From assembly GCA_023055355.1 (NCBI GenBank), contig JALJCS010000038.1, positions 310,001 through 374,000 on the forward strand: a stretch of DNA of 64,000 nucleotides, read 5' to 3'. The position numbers were made by a program, and so were the translations under genes. The notes beneath the pieces are model-generated. The model had not been told where the DNA came from and made no database searches. It worked only from the letters and a program-made list of their open reading frames with translations. Source of the stretch: Agelaius tricolor. Its lineage: Eukaryota; Chordata; Aves; Passeriformes; Icteridae. This document shows, piece by piece, positions 1-13,620 of the stretch. The stretch's first letter is position 1; each line of letters begins with the position of its first letter.

Positions 1-2098
1 CTGCTGTGCAGCTTCTTCTAGGATTTTCTGAGTAATAGAAAATGAAATCCTGGATTTTGTTTGCTGCCTTGGGATATTCACGGTAAAAAATAATACAGTA
101 CTTATTCTGCATGACAATATCAGGAACTCAAGAGAATAAGCAGCCTGGTGTACCCTGAATGGATGTGGCAGTAAGGATTACACATTTGTGGAAAATGCAG
201 TTTTGATTTCAAGAATTGCAATCCCAGGAGAAAGGAAACAAGGCTGGTTTTACTCATGTGAGGAAAAAAAAAAAAGTAACACCAGAAACATTGCACTGCA
301 TGATGCATTCTCCACCCCAAAAACTGTAAACCAGACCTTTATGTCTGTCTTGCTTAATTTTCACCATCACAGCACAAAAGCAAGTTTTCCTTTTGCTACT
401 TCAAAAGCATATATACCCTGGCAAAAAACTCTGCAATTGCAGAATCTCCCTATAATTTCCAGACAGTCCCCAAGAAGACAATACCAGGCAGCAGCAACAC
501 CACAGAGCATCAAATTAGTTCAGTCCCTATAACAATAGTGAAGAAACAGGTTTTTTTAAGGCCAGAAAGGTAAACCCATGACCCAGCATCTTTGCCTCTT
601 TTTCAAGCCGCACTGATCTGTCATAACACTGCAGCAACACTGCTCTGCTTTGGCACAAACAAATCTCCCAACCCCTGGCTCTGCTGTAACAGGAGGCTGC
701 AGCCTTGAAAAACGTGACCTGTTCAGCACCTGCAACTTGAGCTGTGAGAAAACAAAAGGACAAGCTGTACACTAAAACTCTGGGACGGGAATGGCTGATG
801 GGAAAGCACAGCCACAATAACACCCTGGGATTAATGGATGCTAAGACTGACGAGCAGCAGGCTGACCTGGCTATTTCCCACCACCAGTGTCTTAATCTCT
901 GGAGCCAGGCTGCAGCTGAGTCCAGACTGCCCAGCAGCAGAGGCAGTCTACAGGCTGCCCAGCAGTAGAAGCTCTCCTGTGCTCAGAGACACCATCATAC
1001 TGTGCAGCAGTGACTAATATTCACACTACTCATCATGTGGAGGCTCTGGATAAAAAAGGGGATTATCCCCCTTTTTGTCCTTCTCTCCTTCAGAGAAGGA
1101 AACCAGGTACAATGGCAAATTCAAAGATATCAAATACTTGTGCTAAGTATTATCTTAGATTTCTTGTCAAAACTCCACCTCTGGAGCCCTGATATTTGCT
1201 GCAAGACCCAAGAGAAGAACAAACGTAGCTGGAGGCACATTTCATCACTGCAGCATGACACTTCCTCCACTCCCAGACAGCACTGTGTGCTAGCAAAGGA
1301 GACAGGCTGCCCAGAGCCTGAATTCCTTAAAGGGTACAGACAACTGAAAGAGTTCATTGGGAAAGGCAAAGTCACTTTGATGAGCCCACAGACACAAACC
1401 AAACAGAAGCTGCACGAAGAAGGGTGGTACCTCAACAAGCCAAGATGTATTGCATATTGGTGTTGAGTTTATAAAGCTGAATGCATGAACCCCAAAGCTT
1501 ATCTCAGGTCAGTGGTAAGAGGCAGAGAGTGCTGTGGATGGGGAGGCAGCCTGCTTCCTTTCCAACAGGCCAGGCAGGAAGGACAGAATTCCATGGGGTA
1601 ACAGAGTTATGCTGCACTCAGACATCCTGACCAAACTGCCCACAGTGCACAGCTGTCCTGCAGAGGGAATTTAAGATGTCAATTTACATCTCTGCTCAGC
1701 CTGGAGAAGTATGCAGGAACAGTGCCAGGCTCCTTGCTATGCACTGCACCTCTGCAGCTCCAGATATAATTAGGATCAACCCAAGCTGGGAACATGGTGC
1801 AGAGGCACTGCCACTTAAAGCCCTTGAAGAAGACCCAGCAGACTGATTGCAAACACCTCTAGTGCAGAGCAAAGTCAGAAGCATTAAACTCTACTTAAAA
1901 AACCACACAAACATCTCCATTTCCCACTGTACCAGAACAAAAATTGGATCAATAGTCCCAGAAGAGATGAGCTTCAGACCTCCTGTCTGGTTCCAATGTC
2001 CAGTGGAACAGCACTTCTCATGTGCACAAAAGGCACATTTGCTCTAGTCAAATTTGGGCAGTGACCATGGGAGGTGACAAAAAGGCTGCACTTAAATT

Positions 2099-2120
2099 CA
2101 ACAACAACAACAACAAAAAA
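2099..2120. repeat. (CAA)n microsatellite
   Basis: About five CAA units end in a short A run. It is a simple repeat inside DNM1 intron 1. It could be the decayed tail of a retroposed element, but no element body is recognisable beside it. Confidence 0.7.
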
Positions 2121-5100
2121 GGAAGATCAAAGCAGGTGTTGCCTTATCAGTGAGCATTCTGATAGCAAAACTGTGGTGTAGTGACTTGGACAGACCACAG
2201 TCTTAGAGCCTTCCATTCCTTTCCTTATCTTCCACAAGTAAAGGGTTTAACTAAATATTTCTCTCTTGTATCTCCACTCCACCAATACAGTGATTTCTAA
2301 GACATCTGCTTTTGCCCCTCCAGGTGTCCAATGTGAGTTCAACTTTGTCCAAGCAGAAGTTGGCAAAGTATCAAGTGCCAATGCAGTAAGTCACTTATTC
2401 TTTTGCAGTAAACATTCCTTAAATATCATTCCTTCAATAGTCTATACAAATTCATTCAGGAAATGGATCTCTTTCTCCAAAATTAGTTTGGGATGCTTGG
2501 TAGTTTGCAGGCCTGAGATAACAAACACATCTTGCACGAATAGGCATAAGCAGAGTAATTCTTAGGAACAGGAACAAATCAAAGTAGCACAGCCCAGAGG
2601 GAAGAAGTTTATTGCTGGGATCTCTGCTGAGAGCTGCATGATGTAGAAGAGGTGACCTGAGTTTCAGTGCTGGAGCTGCAGCATCAGCTCTGCAGCGTGA
2701 CACATGTCATGCACCAATCCCTAAAGGTTATTCTGCATTTTGGAATGTACCAGCCTCCTCCTCCTCACCCGTAGCTTTAACCCCATTGCGACAGATCTCC
2801 TCTCAAGGCCACCACCACGCTCAGGCAATTCCCAGCTATTCATAGAGGAGCTTCTATTAAAAGTAAAAGCACAATCAGCTTAAGAAATAGCCAGAGATTA
2901 CACAAGAGATCACAGCAGCCAGAAAGAGAGAAAACCTAAAATGTATTAGAATCCAGGGGTCCCATCATGACCCAGAGCAGTGTAAGCTCAGAGTAAATCA
3001 TAAAGTCAGTGAGGCTAAATAACAGCATAAAACCTGTGAGGGTTAGAGCTTTGCTGTTTATTGGTTTAATTCTGAACTAACAGGCCACCAGACATATTCC
3101 CCTGCTGACACGGAATTGTTCCTGTGCTGGAAGGCAGGTGGCAAATGGACAGTCATTATAAGCCTCATTTTTAGAGGTTTGTAACTATGTGGATGAGGAA
3201 GAGCTCTCAGGGCTGAAACAGTCTGGTAATTTGTCAGAGCACTGAGCCAGATCCTAGGTAACTTACTCTGTCTCTACACATGTAAGAGTGGCAGGAAGAC
3301 AAAGAGGAGGAACTGAACAAAGACTTCAAGATTTTTGCCTTTAGGTACCTCTTTCCTTGTTCTAAAAAATTCAGCACCACCTCCCTCATCACTGGATCTC
3401 CATTCTCAATTTTATAATAAAGGGAAACACTGTAGTTTCTCCTAGTGCTCTCCAGGGTAAGTTAGCTGTGCTGTGAAAACATTTGCAGATGTTGAGAACC
3501 GACTGCTCAGCATCTCTGTAGACCTCTGCCTATTGATATGAGAAAGGGTCTGAATGCAGCTGTAAAACTACTCTGAAATGCAGCTGCAATTTATGATCAG
3601 CTTTTATCCAGCATTACAGCAACACTGCCTGGCTTTGCAGCCAAAATCCACAGCAGTATCAGTTTAACACTGGCTGTGTCCTCTCTTAGGCATCACATAT
3701 ACTACACTGGCCCCTCTTGCAGCAAGAGTGTTTCCCAGCCCCAAAATGACAGTCTGAGCAGTCAGACAGGACTTACCATGTCTGTTATGGTTGTATTAAC
3801 TCTTCACCCTTCCACACGGCTGCAACAACGCAGCCTAAAGCCATAAGAAACAGGAAAGGGAGAGTTAAAGGAGACTGTTGAGGCAATACATTATTAAAAT
3901 AGTATTTTCAGCCCCAGAGACTCCAGTTCAATTCCCATTTCCGTCACAAGTGAGGTACTGGGTTTATTCCAAACCTCATTTATTGTTCATTGCCACTGCA
4001 ACATGAGTATTTCAGCAGAGCTTATAGTTTTGAGACTAAGCCCTGATTTTTAGGAAGGGAAGAGATGACAATGCAGGTCTTAGAAGCTTTCAGAGTCTTT
4101 ATACTTGTCTCCAGAAGCATTTAGGGAAACAGCATCTTTTAGAGAAAAAAAAATACCCTCAAACCTCCATGTTAGAAATTGCTGTTTTCAATACAAAAGC
4201 TACACTGCTCTTCTGTTCGCTCAATTGCTGTGGCCAGGGCTCTAAGAAAAGCCACACAAGTCACAAGACTTGCAGAAAAATGGCAGAAGCTGGCAAGTTT
4301 GCTTCCAGTCAGCAAGACACAGCTTGAGGAGCTTGCATAACGTCTGCTTCCAAGAAGCTCCCAAAAGCATGTTATGCTGAATTTCAAGAAGCTACTAACC
4401 AGGGACCATCTCACTTCCATTTGGTCATGGCAGGGTCTGCCAAAACTTTCCATGTCAGATGCTCTGGAGAAAACAGAGACACTGTTAGATTTCAGACTCA
4501 GGGCTCATTATTCCTGTACTGCATCTTGAAGGAAAGCAAAGCAGTTATCTACTACAGTCAGCAGCAGGCTCAGAGCTGTGACAAACCTGAAGGTCACAAA
4601 GGAAGCAAATGCCAGCAACTTAATTGTCCTGTCTGCCCATTGACATAAGACAGCTTAAGAAAACTGTGGAGCCACTTTTTATTCAACTGTTATTAAAATA
4701 TTTACTAATGGACTTTGAAAACAAAGCTGGACCTAACTACAAAGTATCAATGAGTCACCTGGAATATTTGTTTAAGTATTTAACTTTAAATTGCCCATCA
4801 GTGTTTTGATGCAGTCTTGCCTGCTTGTCAGTAAACACCAAAATGTTCTCAGCCCTCTCTTTGTAGCTAACCCAGTATCTATAGTAGTTAGTTCTCCAGT
4901 TTGCATTACTAAACTCCATCAAGTCACCCCAAAATAAGCATGATGTGTGCTTAGATGGATCACAGATAAATGTAAATTAAGAGAAATAACTTTTTTGCAG
5001 TTTTTCCAGAATCAGTACCTGCTTGCAGGCTGACCACCTCCAAACCTGACCAGAACACGCAAGTACTGAACGTCCCTAGGTTCAAAACCCTGGGCTCACT

Positions 5101-8100
5101 CCTCTGTAGAGCTGGGCTACCCATCTCTGCCCTGAAACACCATGCTCAAAAATTCAAGTGCTACCAGTAGGACAGTCTCTCATCTCCAGTGCTTTCTAAG
5201 AACACGCTCACTCCTCAAATCCTGCACCTGATCTATGCCAGCAGCCAAAGGTGGCTGCACCAGACCCAACCTCTGCAGAGCAGACCTAAGTAACCTGCAA
5301 AATACTTGCTGCAAATGAAGAATTAAAGTTCTTGGCACAACACTTCTAGAGAGAAGGCAAGCCTCTGCAAGGGCTCAGACAGACACTGCAGTGCCATCTT
5401 TACAGAGTTTTCATTTATTGTTAAGAAATCACTTTATGCTTAACGTTGTCCAGTGTTCCAGTGTCCATTAATGATATACACCTACATGTCATGGGAGACA
5501 CCAACAGCCTCAAAGGATGGAGAAAAAGGTATAAAAATTAATCACTAAGAATTGAGCTTCAGAGCAAAGAACAGAATTCTACCTCAAGGCTGAACATGCC
5601 CATTTGCCTGTAATAAGAGACAATATTCCTTAACCATGAGATTCCACTCTCTATCAGAAGGTGCAAAACCAGCTCAGAGGCCAGGAAGAGGAAACTTCAA
5701 GTAGAAGGAGAAATTGTCCCACTAGTAAGCTATTTTTCCCACCATGCATGACTAGACTTCTGGGTTTGGGGTTTAGTTTTTTTTGGACCAGATTTAATTT
5801 AGTCTCTCCTCCCAACTAGCAGTACTCTGACTCATATGGTTACAGATCTGTGAGTCCAAGAAGGAGGAAAGTATTACACCCAAAGTTTTTGGGGTGGTTT
5901 TTTTAGTGGCATATCAAGGAAGTGGGTTTACCCTGCACATTATCAGTAAATCTCCTTTCACAGACACCGCCTCAAAACCAATTTTACATTGGGCACATAG
6001 GCTGAACACCATATGCTTCTAGATGACTGCCTGCCACCCCTTCACTAATTCTTCTGGTTTTGCTACTCATGCACTGCCTGAAACAAAAAACTAAGTACTG
6101 GCTCACATGGGTGGAGCACACATGGTTTGTTCTTGTCCAATAAATTCACTGCTCAAGGCATCATAATAAGTTTCACCCCAGCAGCTAGAACACAGCAAGA
6201 ACTGTTTTCTTAATTAACTTATGCTAAGTTGTAAGTTGCTTCCATTTCTCCTCAATAAGATCCATCCTAAAAAAATCTTATTCCGAATTTTTGTTCATGC
6301 TTGTACAGACAGACTCAAACCTGGAGTACAAAGTAGGGACATTCAGGAATTCACCAGATCAGGAAGGGGATGAACTTCCTGCCTTAGAATAACATTTTCA
6401 GAAGCTGCCTCAGATAGGAGGTGTTGCAGACAGACTCCCACTCCTTCTGTTTAAGTCTAGCAGGGTTCTGCCTGCTCTGAGCATCTGGAAAAGTCAGGGT
6501 CAAGGACTTGGCTTGGTATTCCCAGATAGGTATTGAATGGCTTCTGAAAACAATCAGTACCCTTTAAAAACAGTAGGTGATCTTTGCTTTGCCTGGTTTT
6601 ACTAAGGATTTTTCACTGTGTGCTAAGCACACCAAGTTTTAAAAAACAGGAGCAGGTGACAGTTTAGGTTTTGGGAACTTCTGACTCCTTTTCCCACTGG
6701 TTTTGTTCCCTCTTTACAACTTTGTATCACTGCATCCTGTTCATTGAGGAAGCACACAAAAATTCCACATGTATTTATCACAAAGTACAGTAAGAATTAA
6801 TAAAAAAAGAAACCTCAAGATGTTCTAAGACTCTCAACTTGAGGATTATCATGCTAACAAGGAAGAGCCCACAAGGAAATGCAGCGTCCCTGATCTGTCA
6901 GCTGTCAGGTGATGAATTCCAGCAATGACAAGGCAACCTGGCATTTTCACACACCAGTAGGTCCAAACACCAACTTGCACCACACTGAGCACCACCTTCC
7001 CCACTGGACTGCAGCTGGTTTCCCTTCCCTAGGTAAATTCTGATATGATCTGAGACATGCCATAAAGATCCCTTCTTCTAGAGAATATAAGGCTAGTGGG
7101 CAGTTATCAGAAGCACAAGATCATCACTAAAGAGCTAATCTGAAAGATACAGCTAGAAAGATCTGCAGAGAACATGTAACTGCTGCAGGAACTAGAAAAA
7201 ATATTAGACTTGTACTTAGTTGAGCCAACCCCAATAGGATTAAAACAAGTTGACAACAAACACAGGCAGACACTGCTGCTGCATCTATGAACACTGAGAT
7301 TCACAGGGTTTTCCCTCACAGCCATCCATGCTATGTTATGTTTTAACTTAATTATGTATCTTCTTCTGGCAGTCCTCCTCCCACAAGTGTTTGCTCAGAG
7401 CCCTACAGATTTCTCTTAAGTTAAATTATTTTATCTTGGGGTCTGCTGTAACACCTTACCCATTTCCCCCAGTGCTCCATATTTTCTTCCTTCCTCAATT
7501 AATCCAAGATGAAAATAGGCATTTTCTTCACTGGAGACCAAAGACTGGCTGCCATTTGAAGGAGTTACCTGACCATAGTTTATTTCTCTAAGCAGCAGAA
7601 TCCTACTCCTGGCTCTTGTACCATCACTGCAACCCTGAATAAGTCAGTTCCCAAGCAGTGCCTGTGTTTTTAAGCTGCAAATAGACAACAGGATTTGACT
7701 GGCTCACAGATGTATTTATCATACAACAATTAAAGGTCCATGATTTGCAATTAATCATCTCTCTGCCAGCACACATCTCAAATCACAAACGTCAAAAATT
7801 TAGAAGAATCACTCTTAAGAACCTCTTTTGTGGTCAAAGCACATGACTGTATCTTCTTGTTTAAATTTAAATCTGCTCCTGAAGTACTGCAGTGATGCTC
7901 AGCATTGCCCAGTACAACAGACATCCCCAATCTATACATAATGTAGCTATTTTACAAGATTTGAAATCTCAGTCCTCAACACTCAAGCTCATAAACCACA
8001 TACTGCAGCAGAAGCCTGAGCAACTTAAAAGTACAAAGATCATCAACAAAACAGTTTTCCTGCAGGAATAGGCCAAGTGTCTGGATATCTTTATGCATCC

Positions 8101-9305
8101 CTTTAGGATCCTTCACTTCTACACAGTTGCTAAACACTGCTGTTGATCTCTGAAGGTATTTTACTGGGGAAGCTTTCCATAACAAAGCAAAGTATTCGTT
8201 ATCAAGGAAAGCATTCCCTCATCATATCTTGGGGGTGTAATTATCTCTAAATGATTGTGGAAGGTATTAAGTTCTTCCTCAGAGTTATACCTGAAGCCAA
8301 ACTAAACCCTGTGGCTTCAGGATCTAGCTTTGCATCACCAGTATGGGACATAGAAAGGCAAAGAGACACTTGCTGCCAGGCCCATGCTTGATTTTGTCAC
8401 AGCAATTACTGCAGCTATGCCTAATGAGTATTTAGCCTTTTGACTGCCACAGGCATTGCAGTGCTGCATTTTCACTGCTCTTTTACCCATGTGGAAATTT
8501 CATTGTGTTAGCCCAACATGGTTGAGTTTAGGCCCACACCTGTCTCCTAATTCCTTCCAGGCAACACAAAAATATCAGGGAATTCAGCATATACCATCAG
8601 AGCCTAGTGACAGATTGCTAAGTACCCCTGGTTTGGGTGCACAGCTTCCAAGAGAAGATGCTTATGGGGTACCAGATCCCAGCTCGGGTATGGGGTCAAG
8701 TAAACACTGATTCACTTTGCACAAGTTTGGCACTGCTTAAGTCCCTTGATCATAAACAAGATGGTTTCATCTCCATTCAAGTCCTTCCACCCACTGTTCC
8801 CAGCCCTTAGTCACTGCCTCTTCAGCAGCCCCCTGAAACCATCTGTTCTGGAGAAGTCAGAGGTGCCTTGTTTTCCCCATGAAGAGCAATGCAGCTGTCC
8901 CAGCAGGGCTGAGCAGCACCCCTGCCTTGGATCAGAGGCACAGCCATGCCAGGAACCAGCTGAACACAGCCCAGGGCTTCCAGTTCTCCTGTTTGTAAAG
9001 CACAGGTAACAGTAATACTCCCAGAAACCCAAAGATTTGTGTAACACTGCTCTGAGATCATAAGATTTAAAGAAAGCATATTTGTTGTTTTCACATGGTA
9101 AAGTAAGAGTGGCATGAACAGGGATGATTATACAAACAGCCTTGTGGGCTGTCTCGTACAACCTCCTCAGTCATTTGGGCTCTTAAGTCAAATTAGCACA
9201 TACCACATGCTTTGTTCTTTTTATCAGACCAATTTTGCTGGTACAGCTGCCTGCTCCAAGACCAATTTATTTAGAAAAGGAGGCTGCAGGGAAGAAACAA
9301 CACCT

Positions 9306-9358
9306 TAAGAACGGACTAAATGATCACTGAGGTCCCTTCCAACCTGAGTTATCCTTCA
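9306..9358 (+). mobile_element. CR1 LINE 3' tail fragment
   Basis: The segment reads like the end of a CR1 element on the plus strand: a GATCACTGAGGTCCCTTCC block followed by AACCTGAGTTATCC. CR1 copies are normally 5'-truncated, and only about 50 bp is preserved here. It lies in DNM1 intron 1, and no open reading frame remains. Confidence 0.6.
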
Positions 9359-11717
9359 ACCTTATAACCACACCAACAGGAAATGCCTGGAGCTCACCCA
9401 ATTAACCTTCCTTGCAGTTCTGGCGCCCAGGACAAACCAGTCTGTGGACAGATGTGTCACCTGTCTGGCTTCTACATGGCTTCTTGTTTCTTCAGCAATT
9501 TTATCACCACCAGCCGGTATCCGAGCCACCACGCTGGGACTCCAGCAGCAAAAGCACACATAGCAGCCACACTGACATCTGGTATTATAAATACAAGCTC
9601 TGCACTGTTGGATAATCTGTTAACAGCAGAGTAAGTGTCACTGAAAACGCAATTAGCAGCAACTACTAAGCCGGCGAATTCAGGAGGAGAAAAATATTAG
9701 TTTGGTAAGACATGTAACTAAAGACTGATTGCAGGCAGGATCACTCCTCCCTCCCTGCTTGTAGATTTCCACTGAGTGTGGGACTCGGTGCTACTGCGAG
9801 GTGCCTGCAGCAGCCCTGGACTGAAGCCCTGCACAGCCACAACACAGGTCTGGCAGGGGGCAAGTGTCCTGCTAGGGAAACGTGATTTGATGATCATTTG
9901 AAAGGAGCCCCACAGGTGCTGAGCAGTGAAACCAGCCCTGCTGGGGCCCCCAGCCCCTGTGCTGAAGTGTCTGCATCATGCCCATCAGCCAGTACCAACC
10001 ACATCAGCATTTGTTCTTGCACAGATTTCCATCCATTCAGAGAGAAACTCAGCAGCACTCACATTCCCTGTGCAGCGAGCAGCTGCTGAGCAATAGCTGC
10101 ACCACCATCCTGGTATCAAGCAGGAGCAGTGACATATGTCATGTCCACACTACAGCAATAATTGTATTTGTACACAGTAGGTCTACACACAATTTCTTCT
10201 TGCGACTGTTCAGACAAGAAAACAGCCCTTGTCACAATCACACTGAAGAACCATGCTCATTCTGGATACTATTTCCATAGCTCCTTATCATGGTTTCCAA
10301 TACCCACACAGAAAGAAAAGAGACTATACATTACAGCAGGGCCCCAACACAATTTTAACAGGATTGGGATTTGCAGCATATACACATACATTCTGTGGTA
10401 AGAGGTCTCAAGTTACCAGTCTAAACCAGCCAGCACTCAGGGGTATCAAATGGAGAAAGACCTCTTCACACTGACATTTTCCATTTCCCCTCCAATTATT
10501 TCCTCTAAATGCTTTTCTACAGACAGCTCTCAGCTCCTGCTCAGGGGACCCTTAATTATTTCATTTTCTAAAAGCCACAGCACTAGAACTTGCTGCTAGA
10601 GAGACAGCTGATGGGACACGGTGAGGTCATAAGTTCTCTTGTGACAGGAGTCATCAGAAACAGACAGAAGAGAATTGAATTCATATATTTTCCACCAAGC
10701 AGATAAAACCCCTGGTTCTAAATTGGTGCCAGTGAAGATGCACCAAGGATTAGTAAATCCTCTTGTGTGGTTGGTCTAAAGGAGAGGAGCAGTTTACCCC
10801 AATACACCGACTGTCCTTCCTCCAACAAATCCCCCTCTGGCCCAGCAGCCCTACATTATCTACAACACCACTGCAGCACTGCCTGCACAGATCCTCTAAA
10901 AAGGATTTACGAGGTTTGACTGCCAGTACTTAGAAAGCATGAAAACAGCAGAGCCAACAGGTGAACCCATTTTGCTCAAAGATTGCAGAAGATCCATTTT
11001 CCCCTTCTTCAAAAGCCACAGCCCAGCAAGTTTTTCACTTGGGTGGCAGGAATTTTTATTTTTTTCTGTGACTATAAACAAACAAGTGGATCCTGGACTA
11101 TGACCTGAGGCTTAGTAGAATGTATTTCTGCAATGTCCTGCCTTTGGCATAATCCCAGCATCTCTGGGGGGTACACTGCATAGACCTTTGGAAGTTAGCT
11201 AGAAGAGATACCAAACTCTTTAAATTTTATATTCTTATTTTTTCAAAACTCTTTGATCTATGGCAGAGAAGAAGAATTTTTACTTTGACCATGCTTTCTT
11301 TGTACCAGATACAACCCCTGAGCCTTCCTCCTAGTATACCCAGCACTCACTGCTCAAAGATACCCTTGCACAGGTCCAGAATTTGAGGCTACTTGCAGCT
11401 AAACAAGCAGTTAATCCACACCACAGACCCTTCTGACAGTGGAAAAGCTCTATAAGCCATCCAACAGCAAACAGCTTAAAAGAAAAAGTGGGGGTAGGGA
11501 AATGTAGGGAAACGAGATCCAATAGATGTTGTCACAAATGCAGTTTGCTGAAAGAGAAAAACCCACGCAAGCATCTGACCAGGTATCAGCAGTCACTGCT
11601 TTTAAGGCAAGTCACCAGGGACCTGCGTGCTCCTTATAGCATAAAAAAACACCTTCATAACTAAAACCTGTATATAACTTAATACAATTAATTAGCAAGG
11701 AAAAAGGTGAGGAACAG

Positions 11718-11734
11718 CCCCCCCCCCCCGCCCC
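11718..11734. repeat. C12 homopolymer followed by GCCCC
   Basis: Twelve consecutive C are followed by G and four more C. On the transcribed (minus) strand of DNM1 this is a G-run in intron 1. Its exact length is prone to assembly error. Confidence 0.9.
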
Positions 11735-12322
11735 AGGTGTTGTGTGTCTGCACTGGAGCAGATACCCAAGCAGCGCGGTCTGCAATTTACTCAAGTTGCA
11801 GATGATGAATGCGAAGGTCACATGAAGGGAAGGCATCAGTATATTGCCTGTCACAAAATGGTAGCACCCGGGGATTTGAGCATATAGGAGAGCTATAACC
11901 CCGTCCTTCCTATAGCCTCCCCGCAGCTCCTGACATGGCATCCGCTATGGAGGACAGCGAGCCTGGGCTGGGGGAGGGGGACGGAGCAGATTAAACTTAA
12001 ACACCCTCCGCATCACCCCCCCGCAGCGACAACATCCATCTCTGAGCCCCGCACCGAGCGGGGCATGGATGGGGCCGGCCCCCACAGCCCCTTCAGCCCC
12101 CTCCGTTATGTAACAGCCAGGACAAGGGGGGGCTTCCACCGGCCGCCAACGTGCGGCAGCGGCGGGGACCCCGCTGCGGAACGTCCCCAGGCGGGGAGCC
12201 CTCCCTCCTTCCCCGTACCCCTGCACCGCAGCGCCCGGGCGTCCTGCAGCGCTGCCCGCGCACACACACGCGCCGAGCGGAGCGGAGGAGCTGCGAGCGG
12301 AGCGCTGTCCCCGCTCCGCGCC

Positions 12323-12477
12323 GTGCCCGCACCGCGTTCAGAGTGCCCGCACCGCGCTGTGCCCGCGCTGCCCCTGCGCCCGTTCCCGCACCGCGCTGCC
12401 CGTGCGGAGCCTCTGCCGGCGCTGCTCCCGCACCGCGCCGCCCGCGGACCCCGCGGCGCTGCCCCCGCACCGCGCTG
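12323..12477. repeat. Degenerate GC-rich repeat, CCCGCACCGCG units
   Basis: The 11-mer CCCGCACCGCG recurs five times at irregular spacing (near 12,326, 12,346, 12,385, 12,427 and 12,465), often followed by CTG. It forms a degenerate minisatellite immediately downstream of the DNM1 exon 1 donor. The long open frames overlapping it on both strands are by-products of the lack of stop codons in GC-rich repeats. Confidence 0.7.
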
Positions 12478-12523
12478 ACCATGCGGCAGCTCTGCCCGCG
12501 CCCGCGGGGACACCCCCTGCTCA

Positions 12524-12721
<198 letters not shown>

Positions 12722-12855
12722 CTAACACTTCCCGCAGCCCTCCCCGGCTCTGGGGCCGGTGGGCAGCGGCTCCAGCCCGCGCCCCTCGCCCCGCTCGACG
12801 CCGCCCGGGCTCCGCTCGCCTCAGCCCGCCCGCCGCGCCTGTGGAGAGCCCCGTG

Positions 12856-12874
12856 CTGCCGCCAGGGGGCGTTA
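12856..12874 (+). promoter_or_regulatory. CTCF-like site, forward orientation
   Basis: The core CCGCCAGGGGGCG (12,859-12,871) matches the CTCF consensus CCASYAGRKGGCR at 12 of 13 positions. The flanking TGC and TTA also fit the longer 19-bp motif in part. It lies about 175 bp upstream of the DNM1 start codon, inside the CpG island. Occupancy is inferred from the motif only. Confidence 0.6.
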
Positions 12875-12893
12875 GAGGTACCTGCGCCGCGCT

Positions 12894-12914
12894 GCATCCT
12901 GGGAGATGTAGTCC
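12894..12914 (-). promoter_or_regulatory. ZNF143/THAP11-like (SBS) promoter element
   Basis: The minus strand reads GGACTACATCTCCCAGGATGC, matching the well-known ACTACAnnTCCCAGnATGC element bound by ZNF143 and THAP11 in many CpG promoters. It is 20 bp beyond the CTCF-like site and in the sense orientation for DNM1, so it may fix the DNM1 start or the start of an upstream antisense transcript. Confidence 0.6.
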
Positions 12915-13460
12915 GGCGGCTGCGAGGGGCCGAGGGGGCCGGGATCGGCACGGCATGGCAGGGCACGGGTGTCTGTGCCCAGAGATCTGGGAACGGGGCT
13001 CGCTCCCAAAACCAGAGAAGTTCAGGTTGTCCCGGGGCTGCGTCTGTGTGTAGCAGGTTGGCACACCTGTACGGCCCAGCCGCTGTGGATGCGCAGCCTG
13101 GTAAGCCCGGCCCACTGTCAGTGGCGGTGTCCGTGAGGCCGAGCCACCAGCACGGTGCCACGGTCCCTGTGGCATTCCCTGCCTGCAGCTGTGCAGCGCT
13201 GCCAGAGAACAGGTAAAATGTGATCAAAGGACCCTCATGGCTTGGTTACTGCGCCTGCAGTATTTGATCCTCACAGCCACACCCTTCAGTCAGGGCACCA
13301 CGGTTTGGTGACAGTACTTGGGAATGGGCTGGCACCTGTACGGGAGGGATTTGTGTGAAGGCAGCACTCGTGAAATCACCAGAATACAGGAAACACTTGA
13401 GATTAAACTGGAGGTATGCAAAACGCTACCACTCTCTGAGCATCTAGCTAGAATAAAATG

Positions 13461-13620
13461 GCAGAGGCTAGAATAAGATGTCTTTTAAGGTCCCTTCCAA
13501 CCCATTCTATAGCAGAGGTTAGAATAAGATGTTTTTTAAAGTCCTGTCCAACCCATTCTATGGCAGAGGCTAGAATAAGATGTTTTTAAGGTCCTTTCCA
13601 ACTCATTCTATGATTCTGCT
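13461..13620 (+). mobile_element. CR1 tail, tandemly triplicated (51-bp period)
   Basis: Three copies of a unit beginning GCAGAGGCTAGAATAAGATG and ending CAACCCATTCTATG start at 13,461, 13,512 and 13,563, an exact 51-bp period. Each contains GGTCC..TCCAAC..ATTCTATG, which is the 3' end of CR1 LINEs on the plus strand. The last copy ends with ATTCTATGATTCTG, the usual CR1 terminal octamer repeat. Copies differ at a few bases (for example TCCCTTCC, TCCTGTCC, TCCTTTCC), so the duplication is not recent. Confidence 0.75.

Noticed and set aside
9383..9634. Open frames on both strands in DNM1 intron 1
   Set aside because: No family resemblance and no matching splice sites. The local CpG retention is slight; at most a conserved noncoding element.
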